A stretch of 64,000 nt of DNA. Source: Acidobacteriota bacterium (GTDB lineage Bacteria; Acidobacteriota; Vicinamibacteria; Marinacidobacterales; Marinacidobacteraceae). The stretch's first letter is position 1. Every line of letters begins with the position of its first letter. Below the pieces are notes generated by a model. That model saw nothing but the letters and a program-made list of their open reading frames with translations. It did no database searches and was not told the DNA's origin. Position numbers and translations under genes: made by a program. Shown here piece after piece: positions 27,066 through 34,982 of the stretch. Location: assembly GCA_022826825.1 (NCBI GenBank), contig JAJDUD010000064.1:1-64000 (forward strand), written 5' to 3'.

Positions 27066-28043
27066 ATGCGAACCCCCGCCGTGCTGGCAGCGCTCGCGCT
27101 GGCGCTCGGGGTCTCGTGCTCCCCGGACGACGGGTCCGGCCCCATCGTCATCCGGCTCGGCCACATCGGGTTTCCCGATTCGCCCTTCGACTACGGGGCG
27201 CGGCATTTCAAGGAACTGGTCGAAGCGCGCTTCCCGGGCCAGGTCGAGATCCGCATCTTCGGCACCGGCCAGCTCGGCGAGGACAAGGAGATGCTCGAGG
27301 GGCTCCGCCTGGGCACGCTCGAGATGCACATTCCCTCCTCGGTGATGCATTCCGTGGCGCCCGAGTTCGGCATTTTCGACCTGCCCTTCCTGATCGAGGA
27401 CCGGGACCACTTCGAGCGGGTCGCCGCCAGCGAGATCGGCAGGGGTCTCGAGGAGACCCTCCGGCGAGATCACGGACTCACCCTGCTCGCCTTCTGGGAG
27501 AACGGGTTCCGGGTCATCACGAACAACGTCCGCCCGGTGGTGACGCCCGCCGACCTGGAGGGCATCCGGCTCCGCACGCCGAAGGACCCGGAGCGCGTCC
27601 GCCTCTTCGAGACCCTCGGCGCGAGCCCGGCGTCCATGAGCTTCGGAGAGGTCTTCTCGGCGCTCCGTCAGGGGGTGGTGGACGGGCAGGAGAACCCGCT
27701 CGCCCAATTGACGGCGGCGCGGCTCCACGAAGTGCAGAGCTACCTGTCGCTCTCGAACCACGTCTACACGCCGGCCTACCCGGTGATGCAGACCGCGTGG
27801 CTCGAGAGCCTGCCCCCGGAGCTGCAGACCGGACTTCGGGAGGCGGCGATCGAGACCGGCGACTGGCTCCGGGATTTCCTGGCCCAGGAGGACACGCGCC
27901 TGCTCGCCGGACTCGAAGACCAGCTCGCCGTGAACGAAGTGGACCTCCCGGCCTTCGCCGCGGCGGCGGCGCCGGTCTTCGAGCACTACGAGGAGCGCTT
28001 CGGCGCCGGGTGGATCGAAGCGGCGCGGGACCTGGCGCCCTGA
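27066..28043 (+). CDS. dctP: TRAP transporter solute-binding lipoprotein (DctP family)
   Basis: This is the periplasmic binding component of a tripartite ATP-independent periplasmic importer, 325 residues. A lipoprotein signal ends in LALGVSC, with Cys at residue 18. Family features visible are a binding-domain start RLGHIGFPDSPFDYGARHF, a GTGQLGEDKEML segment, the ligand-contact region GIRLRTPKDPERVRLFETLG with the usual Arg, and VVDGQENPLAQL. DctP proteins bind carboxylates and related anions; the ligand here cannot be predicted. The gene overlaps the start of the small permease gene. Confidence 0.92.
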   Translation: MRTPAVLAALALALGVSCSPDDGSGPIVIRLGHIGFPDSPFDYGARHFKELVEARFPGQVEIRIFGTGQLGEDKEMLEGLRLGTLEMHIPSSVMHSVAPEFGIFDLPFLIEDRDHFERVAASEIGRGLEETLRRDHGLTLLAFWENGFRVITNNVRPVVTPADLEGIRLRTPKDPERVRLFETLGASPASMSFGEVFSALRQGVVDGQENPLAQLTAARLHEVQSYLSLSNHVYTPAYPVMQTAWLESLPPELQTGLREAAIETGDWLRDFLAQEDTRLLAGLEDQLAVNEVDLPAFAAAAAPVFEHYEERFGAGWIEAARDLAP

Positions 28044-28513
28044 TCGAGGGAGGCGAACGCCGGGATCCCCTGGCGGTTGTCTGTTCGCTGCTGCTCGCGG
28101 CCATCGCGGTGCTGTGCCTCGTCGAGGTCACGTTGCGGTACGGGTTCGGCGGCGGACTCGGCTTCTACGACGAACTCGCCGGCTTCGCCCTCGTCTGGCT
28201 CACCTTCCTGGGGGCGGTCCTCGCGCGCCGGGACGGGGCCCACATCGGCATCCGGGACCTGGTGAGCCGCCTTGCGCCCCGTCCGCGGCGGATCGCCCGG
28301 ATCCTCGAACACGCGGCGGTCCTCGCCCTCCACCTCGTCCTCGCCTGGTTCGGGACCGTGCTGGTGCTCCGCTTCCTCGGCGAACGCTCGATCACCATGC
28401 CGATTCCGATGGGCGCCTTCTACCTGGTCCTGCCGCTCTTCGCATTGCTGACCGCGGCCATGGAGGCGCGGCGGCTCCTCGCGCTGATTCAACGGCCGGA
28501 GAACGGATCATGA
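28010..28513 (+). CDS. dctQ: TRAP transporter small permease (DctQ family)
   Basis: This is the small membrane subunit that joins the large permease, about 167 residues with four hydrophobic helices (AVVCSLLLAAIAVLCLVEVT; FALVWLTFLGAVLA; LALHLVLAWFGTVLVL; YLVLPLFALLTAAME) and the family W-TFLGA segment. The frame has no ATG near the expected start. GTG at 28010 overlaps the end of dctP by 34 nt, with AGGAG 14 nt upstream; a CTG at 28040 overlapping the dctP stop is the alternative. The overlap implies translational coupling to dctP. The large permease gene is unusually far away (395 bp), behind a repeat cluster. Confidence 0.85.
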   Translation: MDRSGAGPGALIEGGERRDPLAVVCSLLLAAIAVLCLVEVTLRYGFGGGLGFYDELAGFALVWLTFLGAVLARRDGAHIGIRDLVSRLAPRPRRIARILEHAAVLALHLVLAWFGTVLVLRFLGERSITMPIPMGAFYLVLPLFALLTAAMEARRLLALIQRPENGS

Positions 28514-28560
28514 TCGGTCCTTCTGCGCACCTCGCCGGTCACCAAAAACGGCGGAACAGC

Positions 28561-28843
28561 TTGGAACGCCGACCTCTGGTCGGCATGCGGCCCGCAGGGC
28601 CGCAGAGCGCGCGGCGCTCAGCGTGGGGAAGGCACGTACGGCTTGGAACGCCGACCTCCGGTCGGCGCCGCGGGCCGAAGGTCCGCGAAGTACGTGCCGC
28701 TATCCGCCCTGGGCGACAGAGGTCCGGAGACGTCCAGTCTGTTGCGTTGCACCGAAGGAAGAGCCCCGTCGGGGACGTCAGCGTTGCGCCGTGCGCGGTG
28801 CGGAGCACCGCGCGTGCCGACCGGAGGTCGGCGTTCCAGGCCG
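28561..28843. repeat. Cluster of REP-like family 2 repeats between dctQ and dctM
   Basis: Two direct copies start at 28561 and 28643 (TTGGAACGCCGACCT, then GGTCGGC) and one inverted copy ends near 28843 (GCCGACC-GGA-GGTCGGC followed by GTTCC). Adjacent second hairpins are GCGGCCC-GCA-GGGCCGC, GCGGGCC-GAA-GGTCCGC and GCGCGGTGC-GGA-GCACCGCGC. With flanks it occupies nearly all of the 395-bp gap (28514-28908) and holds no credible gene. Confidence 0.75.
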
Positions 28844-28908
28844 ACGGCGCCATGACGGCTGTTGGCCGACCCGCGGGACTCCATTTTCGCGGCAACTGAT
28901 CCGGGACC

Positions 28909-30201
28909 ATGGAAATCCTCGTTGCGCTGATCGCCGCCATCGCCTTCATCCTGGTCGGGATCCCGATCGGGTACGTGCTGATCGCGGCGTCGGTGCTCGC
29001 GATCTGGCTCACCACGAACACCCCGCTGGTGGTGGTCCCGCTCCGCCTCTTCAACGGGACCGACTCCTTCCCGCTGGTCGCGATTCCCCTGTTCATCCTC
29101 GCCGGGGCGCTCATGAACCACGCCGGCATTTCCCGGCGCCTCACCGACTTCGCCGCGGCGCTGGTCGGCTGGATGCGGGGAGGCCTGGCGATGACGACCA
29201 CGGCGTCCAGCATGCTGTTCTCCGAGATGTCCGGGTCGGCCGTCGCCGACGCGGCGGCGCTCGGGAGCGTCCTGATTCCGGCGATGAAGGAACGCGGCTA
29301 CCCGGCCGCCTTCGCCGCCGCGGTGCTCTCGGCGTCAGCGACCATCGCGATCCTCATTCCGCCGTCCATCCCGATGATCCTCTTCGGCGCGGTTACCGGG
29401 GCCTCCATCGCGCGCCTTTTCCTTGCCGGGTTCGTCCCGGGAGTGCTCGCCGGCGCCTTCATCATGCTGGTGAGCCGGTGGCTCGCGCGCCGGGGAGGCT
29501 TCGGCGATTCGGAACCCTTCCGCCTGCGGCGCGCCGGAACCGCGGCCCGGGCGGCGGCCTGGCCGCTGCTCATCCCGGCGATCATCCTCGGCGGCATTTT
29601 CCTCGGCTGGTTCACCGCCACCGAGGCAGCCGCGGTCGCGGTCTTTCTCGCGCTCCTGATGGGAGTGGTCGGCTACCGCACCGTCCGGTTCGCGGCGATC
29701 CGGGAAGCGTTCACCGAATCGGCCCGGCAGACCGCGGTCGTCATGCTGCTGGTCGCCGGATCGGCCATTCTCGGCTGGTACCTCGCCAACCAGCAGGCCC
29801 CGGAGCGGCTGACGGCGTGGGTGCTGTCCCTGGCCGACGCTCCCTGGGCGGTCGCGCTGATCCTGAACGGCGTCCTGCTGCTGGCCGGAACCATCCTCCA
29901 CAGCGCCGCCGCCATCGTGCTCCTCGTGCCCATCCTGTTGCCGCTGGCCGAGTCCGCGGGGATCGGCACCGTGCACTTCGGCATGATGGTCACCGTGAGC
30001 CTCGCGGTGGGCCAGCAGACGCCCCCGGTGGCCTCGGTGCTGATCACCACCTGCTCCATCGCCAAGACCGAGATCTCGGAGGTGATGAAGGTCAACGTGT
30101 TCTTCATCGCGGCGCTGCTCGTGGTGCTCGGGATCGTCACGTTCTGGCCGGAAGCGAGCCTCTTCCTTCCGGACCTGATCCTCGGGGAAACCGGAAGTTA
30201 G
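28909..30201 (+). CDS. dctM: TRAP transporter large permease (DctM family)
   Basis: This is the cation-coupled transport subunit of the TRAP importer, 430 residues with about 12 hydrophobic helices. Recognisable family segments are the N-terminal FILVGIPIGYVLIAASV, FILAGALMNHAGISRRL, SSMLFSEMSGSAVADAAALG, ILIPPSIPMILFGAVTGASI and the C-terminal GQQTPPVASVLITTC. It should work with the dctP and dctQ products. The ATG is preceded by GGGACC only, so initiation strength is uncertain. Repeat elements separate it from dctQ, so read-through past several hairpins or a separate promoter is needed. Confidence 0.95.
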   Translation: MEILVALIAAIAFILVGIPIGYVLIAASVLAIWLTTNTPLVVVPLRLFNGTDSFPLVAIPLFILAGALMNHAGISRRLTDFAAALVGWMRGGLAMTTTASSMLFSEMSGSAVADAAALGSVLIPAMKERGYPAAFAAAVLSASATIAILIPPSIPMILFGAVTGASIARLFLAGFVPGVLAGAFIMLVSRWLARRGGFGDSEPFRLRRAGTAARAAAWPLLIPAIILGGIFLGWFTATEAAAVAVFLALLMGVVGYRTVRFAAIREAFTESARQTAVVMLLVAGSAILGWYLANQQAPERLTAWVLSLADAPWAVALILNGVLLLAGTILHSAAAIVLLVPILLPLAESAGIGTVHFGMMVTVSLAVGQQTPPVASVLITTCSIAKTEISEVMKVNVFFIAALLVVLGIVTFWPEASLFLPDLILGETGS

Positions 30202-30274
30202 GGCGCAGTCGGCTGCTAAAATCGGCGGTCCTGCCGGAAGGCGGAGCGTCATCTCTCCTTCCATGACCTGGGTT

Positions 30275-30350
30275 GGGGCTGTGGCGCAACTGGGAGCGCG
30301 CGTGAATGGCATTCACGAGGTCACGGGTTCGATCCCCGTCAGCTCCACCA
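30275..30350 (+). tRNA. tRNA-Ala (anticodon GGC)
   Basis: A 76-nt cloverleaf can be folded by eye. The 7-bp acceptor GGGGCTG/CAGCTCC has one G-T wobble, the D stem is GCGC/GCGC, and the anticodon stem CGTGA/TCACG holds loop ATGGCAT (anticodon GGC). The T arm is ACGGG-TTCGATC-CCCGT, and the 3' CCA is encoded. Confidence 0.95.
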
Positions 30351-30379
30351 GGGGGTGGACCTTGCGAAACAGTCACGAG

Positions 30380-32305
30380 ATGACCTGCTCTCGTGGCGGG
30401 CCGTCGCCCGTTGGCACACCCAGTGGGAGGCCGCTATCCGTCCGTCGGCCCGCCGGCTCGCCAGCCGGGTCTCGGCGCCGGGCCAGCCGGTCACGGCGTC
30501 TGTCGGCGGTGCGCCGTGGCCTCGTCGCCGTGCCGCTCCTCGCGGCGTCGGCGTGCGGAAGCGACGTCGAAGAGGTCCCGGACGTCGTGCTCGCGCGCCA
30601 CGTCTACACGGACCTCTACGACGCCTACCCGGGCATCCCGTCGCCTGCCGGCGACCGGGTCGTATTCGCCGACTACGCCGCGGGCGCCAGGTCGCTGGCG
30701 GTCTACGACGTGGCAACCGGGGTCGGCCGCGTGGTGACGACGAGGCCGGCAGGACGGTCGCGGGTGACCTGGTCGCCCGACGGTTCGCGCGTCGTGTACG
30801 TCGACCGCCGGCCCGAAACCCACGGGGTCTGGACCCTGGACCCGGCCAGCGGCCAGGAGTCGCGCATCGTGGATCCCGGGGACGCACGCATCGACTATCC
30901 GCGACTGCTGCCTGACGGGACCGTGACCGCGCTTCGACACGCGGGCGCCGATACGGCGTGGGTCGCGTACGCGCCGGGACTCGACCCCGCGACGGTGCTC
31001 ACAGGCGATGCCGGCGGCTGGGCCGCGCCGGTGCGATCTCCCGACGGGCGCACGGTCGCGCACCTTCAGGTCGCGAGCGGCTACCGCGCGGACCTGGCGG
31101 TGACGGAGATCGCGACGGGCGAGACGCGCACCCTCGCCGCCGACCTCCGGTTCGGATGGGACAGCCGCGTGGAGTGGTCCCCCACCGGCAGCGCGCTTTA
31201 TCTCGCGGCGGCGGGGCTCGACGACCCGCTCCTGGGCGGCTGGCGCGTGCGGCTGGACGGCGCCCCGGCCGAACGGCTGGCGCCTGGCGACCACGACGTG
31301 CTCGCGGTCACGCCGCTCGCCGACGGGCGCGTCGCTCTCAGCGTGTACCGGACGCGCACCGCGGTGGGCCTCGTTCCGGTGACCGGAGGGGAACCCATCG
31401 ATGTGACAACGGCAGGTCCCGCGAGCGCCTTCCTGCCTTCCTGGCGCCCCGACGGGAGAGCGCTCGGTTTCATCACGTTCTCCTGGCGACGCCTCCGCAT
31501 GCCCGTTGACTTCGACCTCGGCGTCCTCGACCTCGACGCGGAGGGCGCCCCGGCCGGCGCGGTCCGAACGCTTCTCTCCGAGGAGCACGAAGACTATGGC
31601 GCCGCGTGGTCGCCGGACGGCCAGTGGCTGGCGTTCCAGGGGCACCAGCAGCAGAGCGACGACATCTGGATCGTCCGGCTTGGCGGGAACGAGCGACCCA
31701 GGCGGCTCACGCGGTTCGGACCGGGCGCGGACACCGGAGAGCCGGACTGGAGTCCGGACGGGCGGACGCTCGCCTTCAGCAGTCACGGCCCGCCAGGCGA
31801 GGAGAACCCAGGGTCCGTGTACACGATCGCCGTCGACCCCGCTACCGGGCTCGCGGCCGGCGACCCCGTCCGCGTCCCGCTCGACGGGTTCGAGGGCTAC
31901 GCCATGGGAGGCCGCTTCTCGCCGGACGGGGAACGGCTGGCTTTCTACGGACGCTCGCTCGAGGACGGACGCGTCACCGTTTACACCGTGCCGGCAGCCG
32001 GTGGGACCCCCACGGCGGTCCTCTCCTTCGTCAATGGCGAACCCTACAGCGCGCCCGAATGGAGCGCCGACGGCGCGTCGCTCTTCTACTCGCGCAACGA
32101 CGGCTTCGGGCCCTTCCAGGTGTGGCGGGTGGACATCGCCACCGGCGCGACGGAACAGGTGACGACCGGCGTGCTCGGCGCGCTCCAGCCAAGCGTGAGC
32201 CCCGACGGACGCACGCTCGCGGTTACCATGCGTGAGGCCGCCATCGAGGTCGTCGCGCTCGCCACCGGGAGCACTGACGCCGGAGATGGGGCCAGCGGTC
32301 GGTGA
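30380..32305 (+). CDS. PD40/TolB-like beta-propeller lipoprotein
   Basis: This is a predicted exported lipoprotein of up to 641 residues. The lipobox is in VAVPLLAASACGSD. Repeated WD40-like PD40 motifs run through the protein (VTWSPDGSRVVYVD; AAPVRSPDGRTVAHLQ; PSWRPDGRALGFIT; AAWSPDGQWLAFQG; PDWSPDGRTLAFSS; GRFSPDGERLAFYG; SVSPDGRTLAVTM), forming one propeller or more. The start is uncertain: ATG 30380 gives a long Arg-rich leader, while GTG 30509 gives a conventional short signal peptide (VRRGLVAVPLL). The true start may be the latter. The gene begins right after tRNA-Ala. Partner proteins are unknown. Confidence 0.82.
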   Translation: MTCSRGGPSPVGTPSGRPLSVRRPAGSPAGSRRRASRSRRLSAVRRGLVAVPLLAASACGSDVEEVPDVVLARHVYTDLYDAYPGIPSPAGDRVVFADYAAGARSLAVYDVATGVGRVVTTRPAGRSRVTWSPDGSRVVYVDRRPETHGVWTLDPASGQESRIVDPGDARIDYPRLLPDGTVTALRHAGADTAWVAYAPGLDPATVLTGDAGGWAAPVRSPDGRTVAHLQVASGYRADLAVTEIATGETRTLAADLRFGWDSRVEWSPTGSALYLAAAGLDDPLLGGWRVRLDGAPAERLAPGDHDVLAVTPLADGRVALSVYRTRTAVGLVPVTGGEPIDVTTAGPASAFLPSWRPDGRALGFITFSWRRLRMPVDFDLGVLDLDAEGAPAGAVRTLLSEEHEDYGAAWSPDGQWLAFQGHQQQSDDIWIVRLGGNERPRRLTRFGPGADTGEPDWSPDGRTLAFSSHGPPGEENPGSVYTIAVDPATGLAAGDPVRVPLDGFEGYAMGGRFSPDGERLAFYGRSLEDGRVTVYTVPAAGGTPTAVLSFVNGEPYSAPEWSADGASLFYSRNDGFGPFQVWRVDIATGATEQVTTGVLGALQPSVSPDGRTLAVTMREAAIEVVALATGSTDAGDGASGR

Positions 32306-32340
32306 ACCGGTGACCCGCCAGGCTCCCGGTTCGCCTCTCC

Positions 32341-32438
32341 GGAAGCGCATGGGGTCTGGCGGCCTCCGCGGACTTCAAATCCGTTGATTCCGGGTTAGTC
32401 CCCGGGATGGTGGGTTCGATTCCCACACGCTTCCGCCA
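32341..32438 (+). tRNA. selC: Selenocysteine tRNA (anticodon TCA)
   Basis: A 98-nt tRNA has the tRNA-Sec hallmarks: acceptor GGAAGCG/CGCTTCC, an extended D-arm, the anticodon arm GGACTTCAAATCC (anticodon TCA, same arm as bacterial selC genes), a long variable arm (CCGGG...CCCGG), T arm GTGGG-TTCGATT-CCCAC, and encoded G-CCA. It implies that the organism decodes UGA as selenocysteine somewhere in its genome. Confidence 0.95.
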
Positions 32439-32532
32439 GAGTGGCGTGATTTGTCACCGGGGGCGGATACAGTGCCGCTTAGCCGCGAGACTTCCGCACG
32501 GTTCGGACTTCTCCGGCGCCTGATTCCAGACT

Positions 32533-34974
32533 ATGAAATCGGCTTCCATTCAGGACGGTCCCGGCACCGGCTCCGGCGGTTCCGGGGTCGCCCTCACGGC
32601 GCCCGAGCGGCGCGCCGCGATCCGGTCGCTGGTGGCCGAACTCGATGCCGGCGCCGCGCTCCGGGGAGTTACCGCGCTCCGCCATTTCCCGGCGGAACCG
32701 GGCGACTACCGGGACTTCCCGGAGCACCTCGACGCCCGCCTGCGCGACGCCTATCGCCGCCGGGGCGTCGAGCAGCTCTATTCCCACCAGCGGGAGGTGC
32801 TCGACCGGGTCGAGGCCGGGGAAAGCGTCGCCGCGGTCACCCCGACCGCTTCCGGCAAGACGCTTTGCTACAACGCGCCGGTCCTCAACCGGATCCTCCG
32901 GGAGCCCGACGCCCGCGCGCTCTACCTCTTCCCCACCAAGGCGCTCTCCCAGGACCAGAAGAAGGAGATCCTGCAACTGGTCGGGGAATTGAAGGACCTG
33001 CTCGGGGAGGACGTCCGCGCCGACGTCTACGACGGGGACACCCCGGGAGACGCCCGGCGCAGCATCCGCACCCGCGCCCACATCGTGGTCACGAATCCGG
33101 ACATGCTCCATGCGGGCATCCTTCCCCACCACACGAAGTGGGCCAAGCTCTTCGAGAACCTGCGCTTCGTCGTCATCGACGAAATGCACACCTACCGAGG
33201 GGTGTTCGGCAGCCATCTTGCCAACCTGCTCCGGCGGCTCCGCCGGGTGTGCGCCCACTACGGCGCGGACCCCCGGTTCATCCTCAGCTCCGCCACCATC
33301 GCGAATCCCCGCGAGCTGGCGGAAGGGCTCACCGAACGCCCCATCGCGCTCGTGGACCGGAGCGGCGCCCCCCGGCCGGAACGCTTCTTCCTGTTCTACA
33401 ACCCCCCGGTGGTGAACCCGGAACTCGGGATCCGCCGCTCGGCGCTCGGCGAGACGCGCCGGATCGCCGGGGGTTTCCTGAAGGGCGACCTGCAGACGAT
33501 CGTCTTCGCCCGCTCCCGCACCCAGACCGAAGTGCTCGTCAAGTACCTGAAGCAGGACATCGAGACCCGACCCGACCGGAGCGACCGGATCCGCGGCTAC
33601 CGGGGCGGCTACCTGCCGAAGAAGCGGCGCGAAATCGAGGACGGCATCAAGAACGGGAGCGTCCTCGGCGTCGTCTCCACGAACGCGCTGGAACTGGGGA
33701 TCGACATCGGCAGCCTCGACGTCGCGGTGATCTCCGGCTACCCGGGAACCATCGCCTCCACCTGGCAGCAGGCTGGGCGGGCCGGACGCCGCGGCGGTAC
33801 CGCGGCGGCGGTGCTGGTGGCGAACTCGACGCCCATCAACCAGTTCGTCATCCAGCACCCGGACTACTTCTTCGAAGGGACGCCCGAACGGGGGCTGATC
33901 AATCCGGAGAACCTGCAGGTCCTGATCGAGCACCTCAAGTGCGCCGCCTTCGAGCTGCCGTTCCGCAAGGGGGAGAGGTTCGGCGACGAGAACCTGGAAG
34001 AACTGCTGGGGGTGCTCGAGGAGGAGAGGATCCTCTACCGGGCCGGCGACCGGTGGTTCTGGACGGCCGATTCCTATCCGGCGAACAGCGTCAGCCTGCG
34101 CTCCATCAGCTCCGACAACTTCGTGGTGCACGACCGCGAGAGCGGACGCGTCATCGCGGAGGTGGACTTCGTGAGCGCCCATTCGACCCTCCACGAGAAG
34201 GCCATCTACATGCTCGAGAGCGACACCTACTACGTCGAGCAACTGGACCACCAGGAGCGCCGGGCCGAGGTCCGTCCCATCGAGAGCGACTACTACACGG
34301 ACGCGGTCACCCACACCAAGGTCACGATCCTCGACACCTTCGACGAGGCGCCGGAACCGTCCTCGCCGGCGGCCCACGGCGAGGTGCACGTCGTCAAGCA
34401 GGTGGTCGGCTTCAAGAAGATCAAGTTCTTCACGGGCGAGAACGTGGGCTCCGGCGAACTCGACATGCCCGCCGTCGAGATGCACACCACCGCGTTCTGG
34501 CTCGAGGCCCCGCCCGAGGTGCTGGCGGCGGTTCCCTTCGGTCCCGAAGACCGCCGGGACGGCATCCGCGGGATCAGGAACGCGATGCGCGCGGTGGCGA
34601 CCACCTTCCTCATGTGCGAGGCCCACGACATCGGGTCCGCCATCGGGACGGGCTCGCGGGACGCCGGGCCGCCTCACCCGGGACCCGGGGAAGCGGAACC
34701 CGGTCCAACGGATGCGGTGACCCGGATCTTCATCTACGACAACTATCCGGGAGGCATCGGTTTCTCGGAGCCGCTCTGGGAGTCCCGGGCCACGCTGCTC
34801 GCCGAGACGCTCGGCCTGATCGAGCGCTGCCCCTGCCAGGCGGGATGTCCGTCGTGCGTCGGGCCCGTGGGGGAGATCGGCCGCCACGGCAAGGCGGCGG
34901 CGCTGGCGATTCTCGAGGGAATCCGGAACCGCGAGGAGGCGGCGTCCGCCTCGGCCCCGGCAGACGCCGCCTGA
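32533..34974 (+). CDS. mrfA: DEAD/DEAH-box helicase with C-terminal DUF1998-type Cys cluster (MrfA-like)
   Basis: This 813-residue superfamily 2 helicase has motif I PTASGKT (about residue 104), motif II DEMH, motif III SSATI, motif IV region TIVFARSRTQTE, motif V TNALELGIDIG and motif VI QQAGRAGRRG. A C-terminal domain carries the four-Cys cluster CPCQAGCPSC. This layout is that of the YprA/MrfA helicases. In Bacillus subtilis MrfA works with MrfB in repair of mitomycin-C damage. The downstream gene is an MrfB-like exonuclease 8 nt away, which strengthens the call. It starts about 95 bp after tRNA-Sec. Confidence 0.92.
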   Translation: MKSASIQDGPGTGSGGSGVALTAPERRAAIRSLVAELDAGAALRGVTALRHFPAEPGDYRDFPEHLDARLRDAYRRRGVEQLYSHQREVLDRVEAGESVAAVTPTASGKTLCYNAPVLNRILREPDARALYLFPTKALSQDQKKEILQLVGELKDLLGEDVRADVYDGDTPGDARRSIRTRAHIVVTNPDMLHAGILPHHTKWAKLFENLRFVVIDEMHTYRGVFGSHLANLLRRLRRVCAHYGADPRFILSSATIANPRELAEGLTERPIALVDRSGAPRPERFFLFYNPPVVNPELGIRRSALGETRRIAGGFLKGDLQTIVFARSRTQTEVLVKYLKQDIETRPDRSDRIRGYRGGYLPKKRREIEDGIKNGSVLGVVSTNALELGIDIGSLDVAVISGYPGTIASTWQQAGRAGRRGGTAAAVLVANSTPINQFVIQHPDYFFEGTPERGLINPENLQVLIEHLKCAAFELPFRKGERFGDENLEELLGVLEEERILYRAGDRWFWTADSYPANSVSLRSISSDNFVVHDRESGRVIAEVDFVSAHSTLHEKAIYMLESDTYYVEQLDHQERRAEVRPIESDYYTDAVTHTKVTILDTFDEAPEPSSPAAHGEVHVVKQVVGFKKIKFFTGENVGSGELDMPAVEMHTTAFWLEAPPEVLAAVPFGPEDRRDGIRGIRNAMRAVATTFLMCEAHDIGSAIGTGSRDAGPPHPGPGEAEPGPTDAVTRIFIYDNYPGGIGFSEPLWESRATLLAETLGLIERCPCQAGCPSCVGPVGEIGRHGKAAALAILEGIRNREEAASASAPADAA

Positions 34975-34982
34975 CGCCGTCC

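Noticed and set aside
30263-30379. Coding start for the PD40 lipoprotein inside tRNA-Ala
   Set aside because: The frame would begin before and translate through the tRNA gene; later starts give a lipoprotein signal.
32451-34982. N-terminal extension of the MrfB-like protein
   Set aside because: It is an out-of-frame reading of the MrfA-like gene; ATG 34983 fits the operon spacing and protein start.
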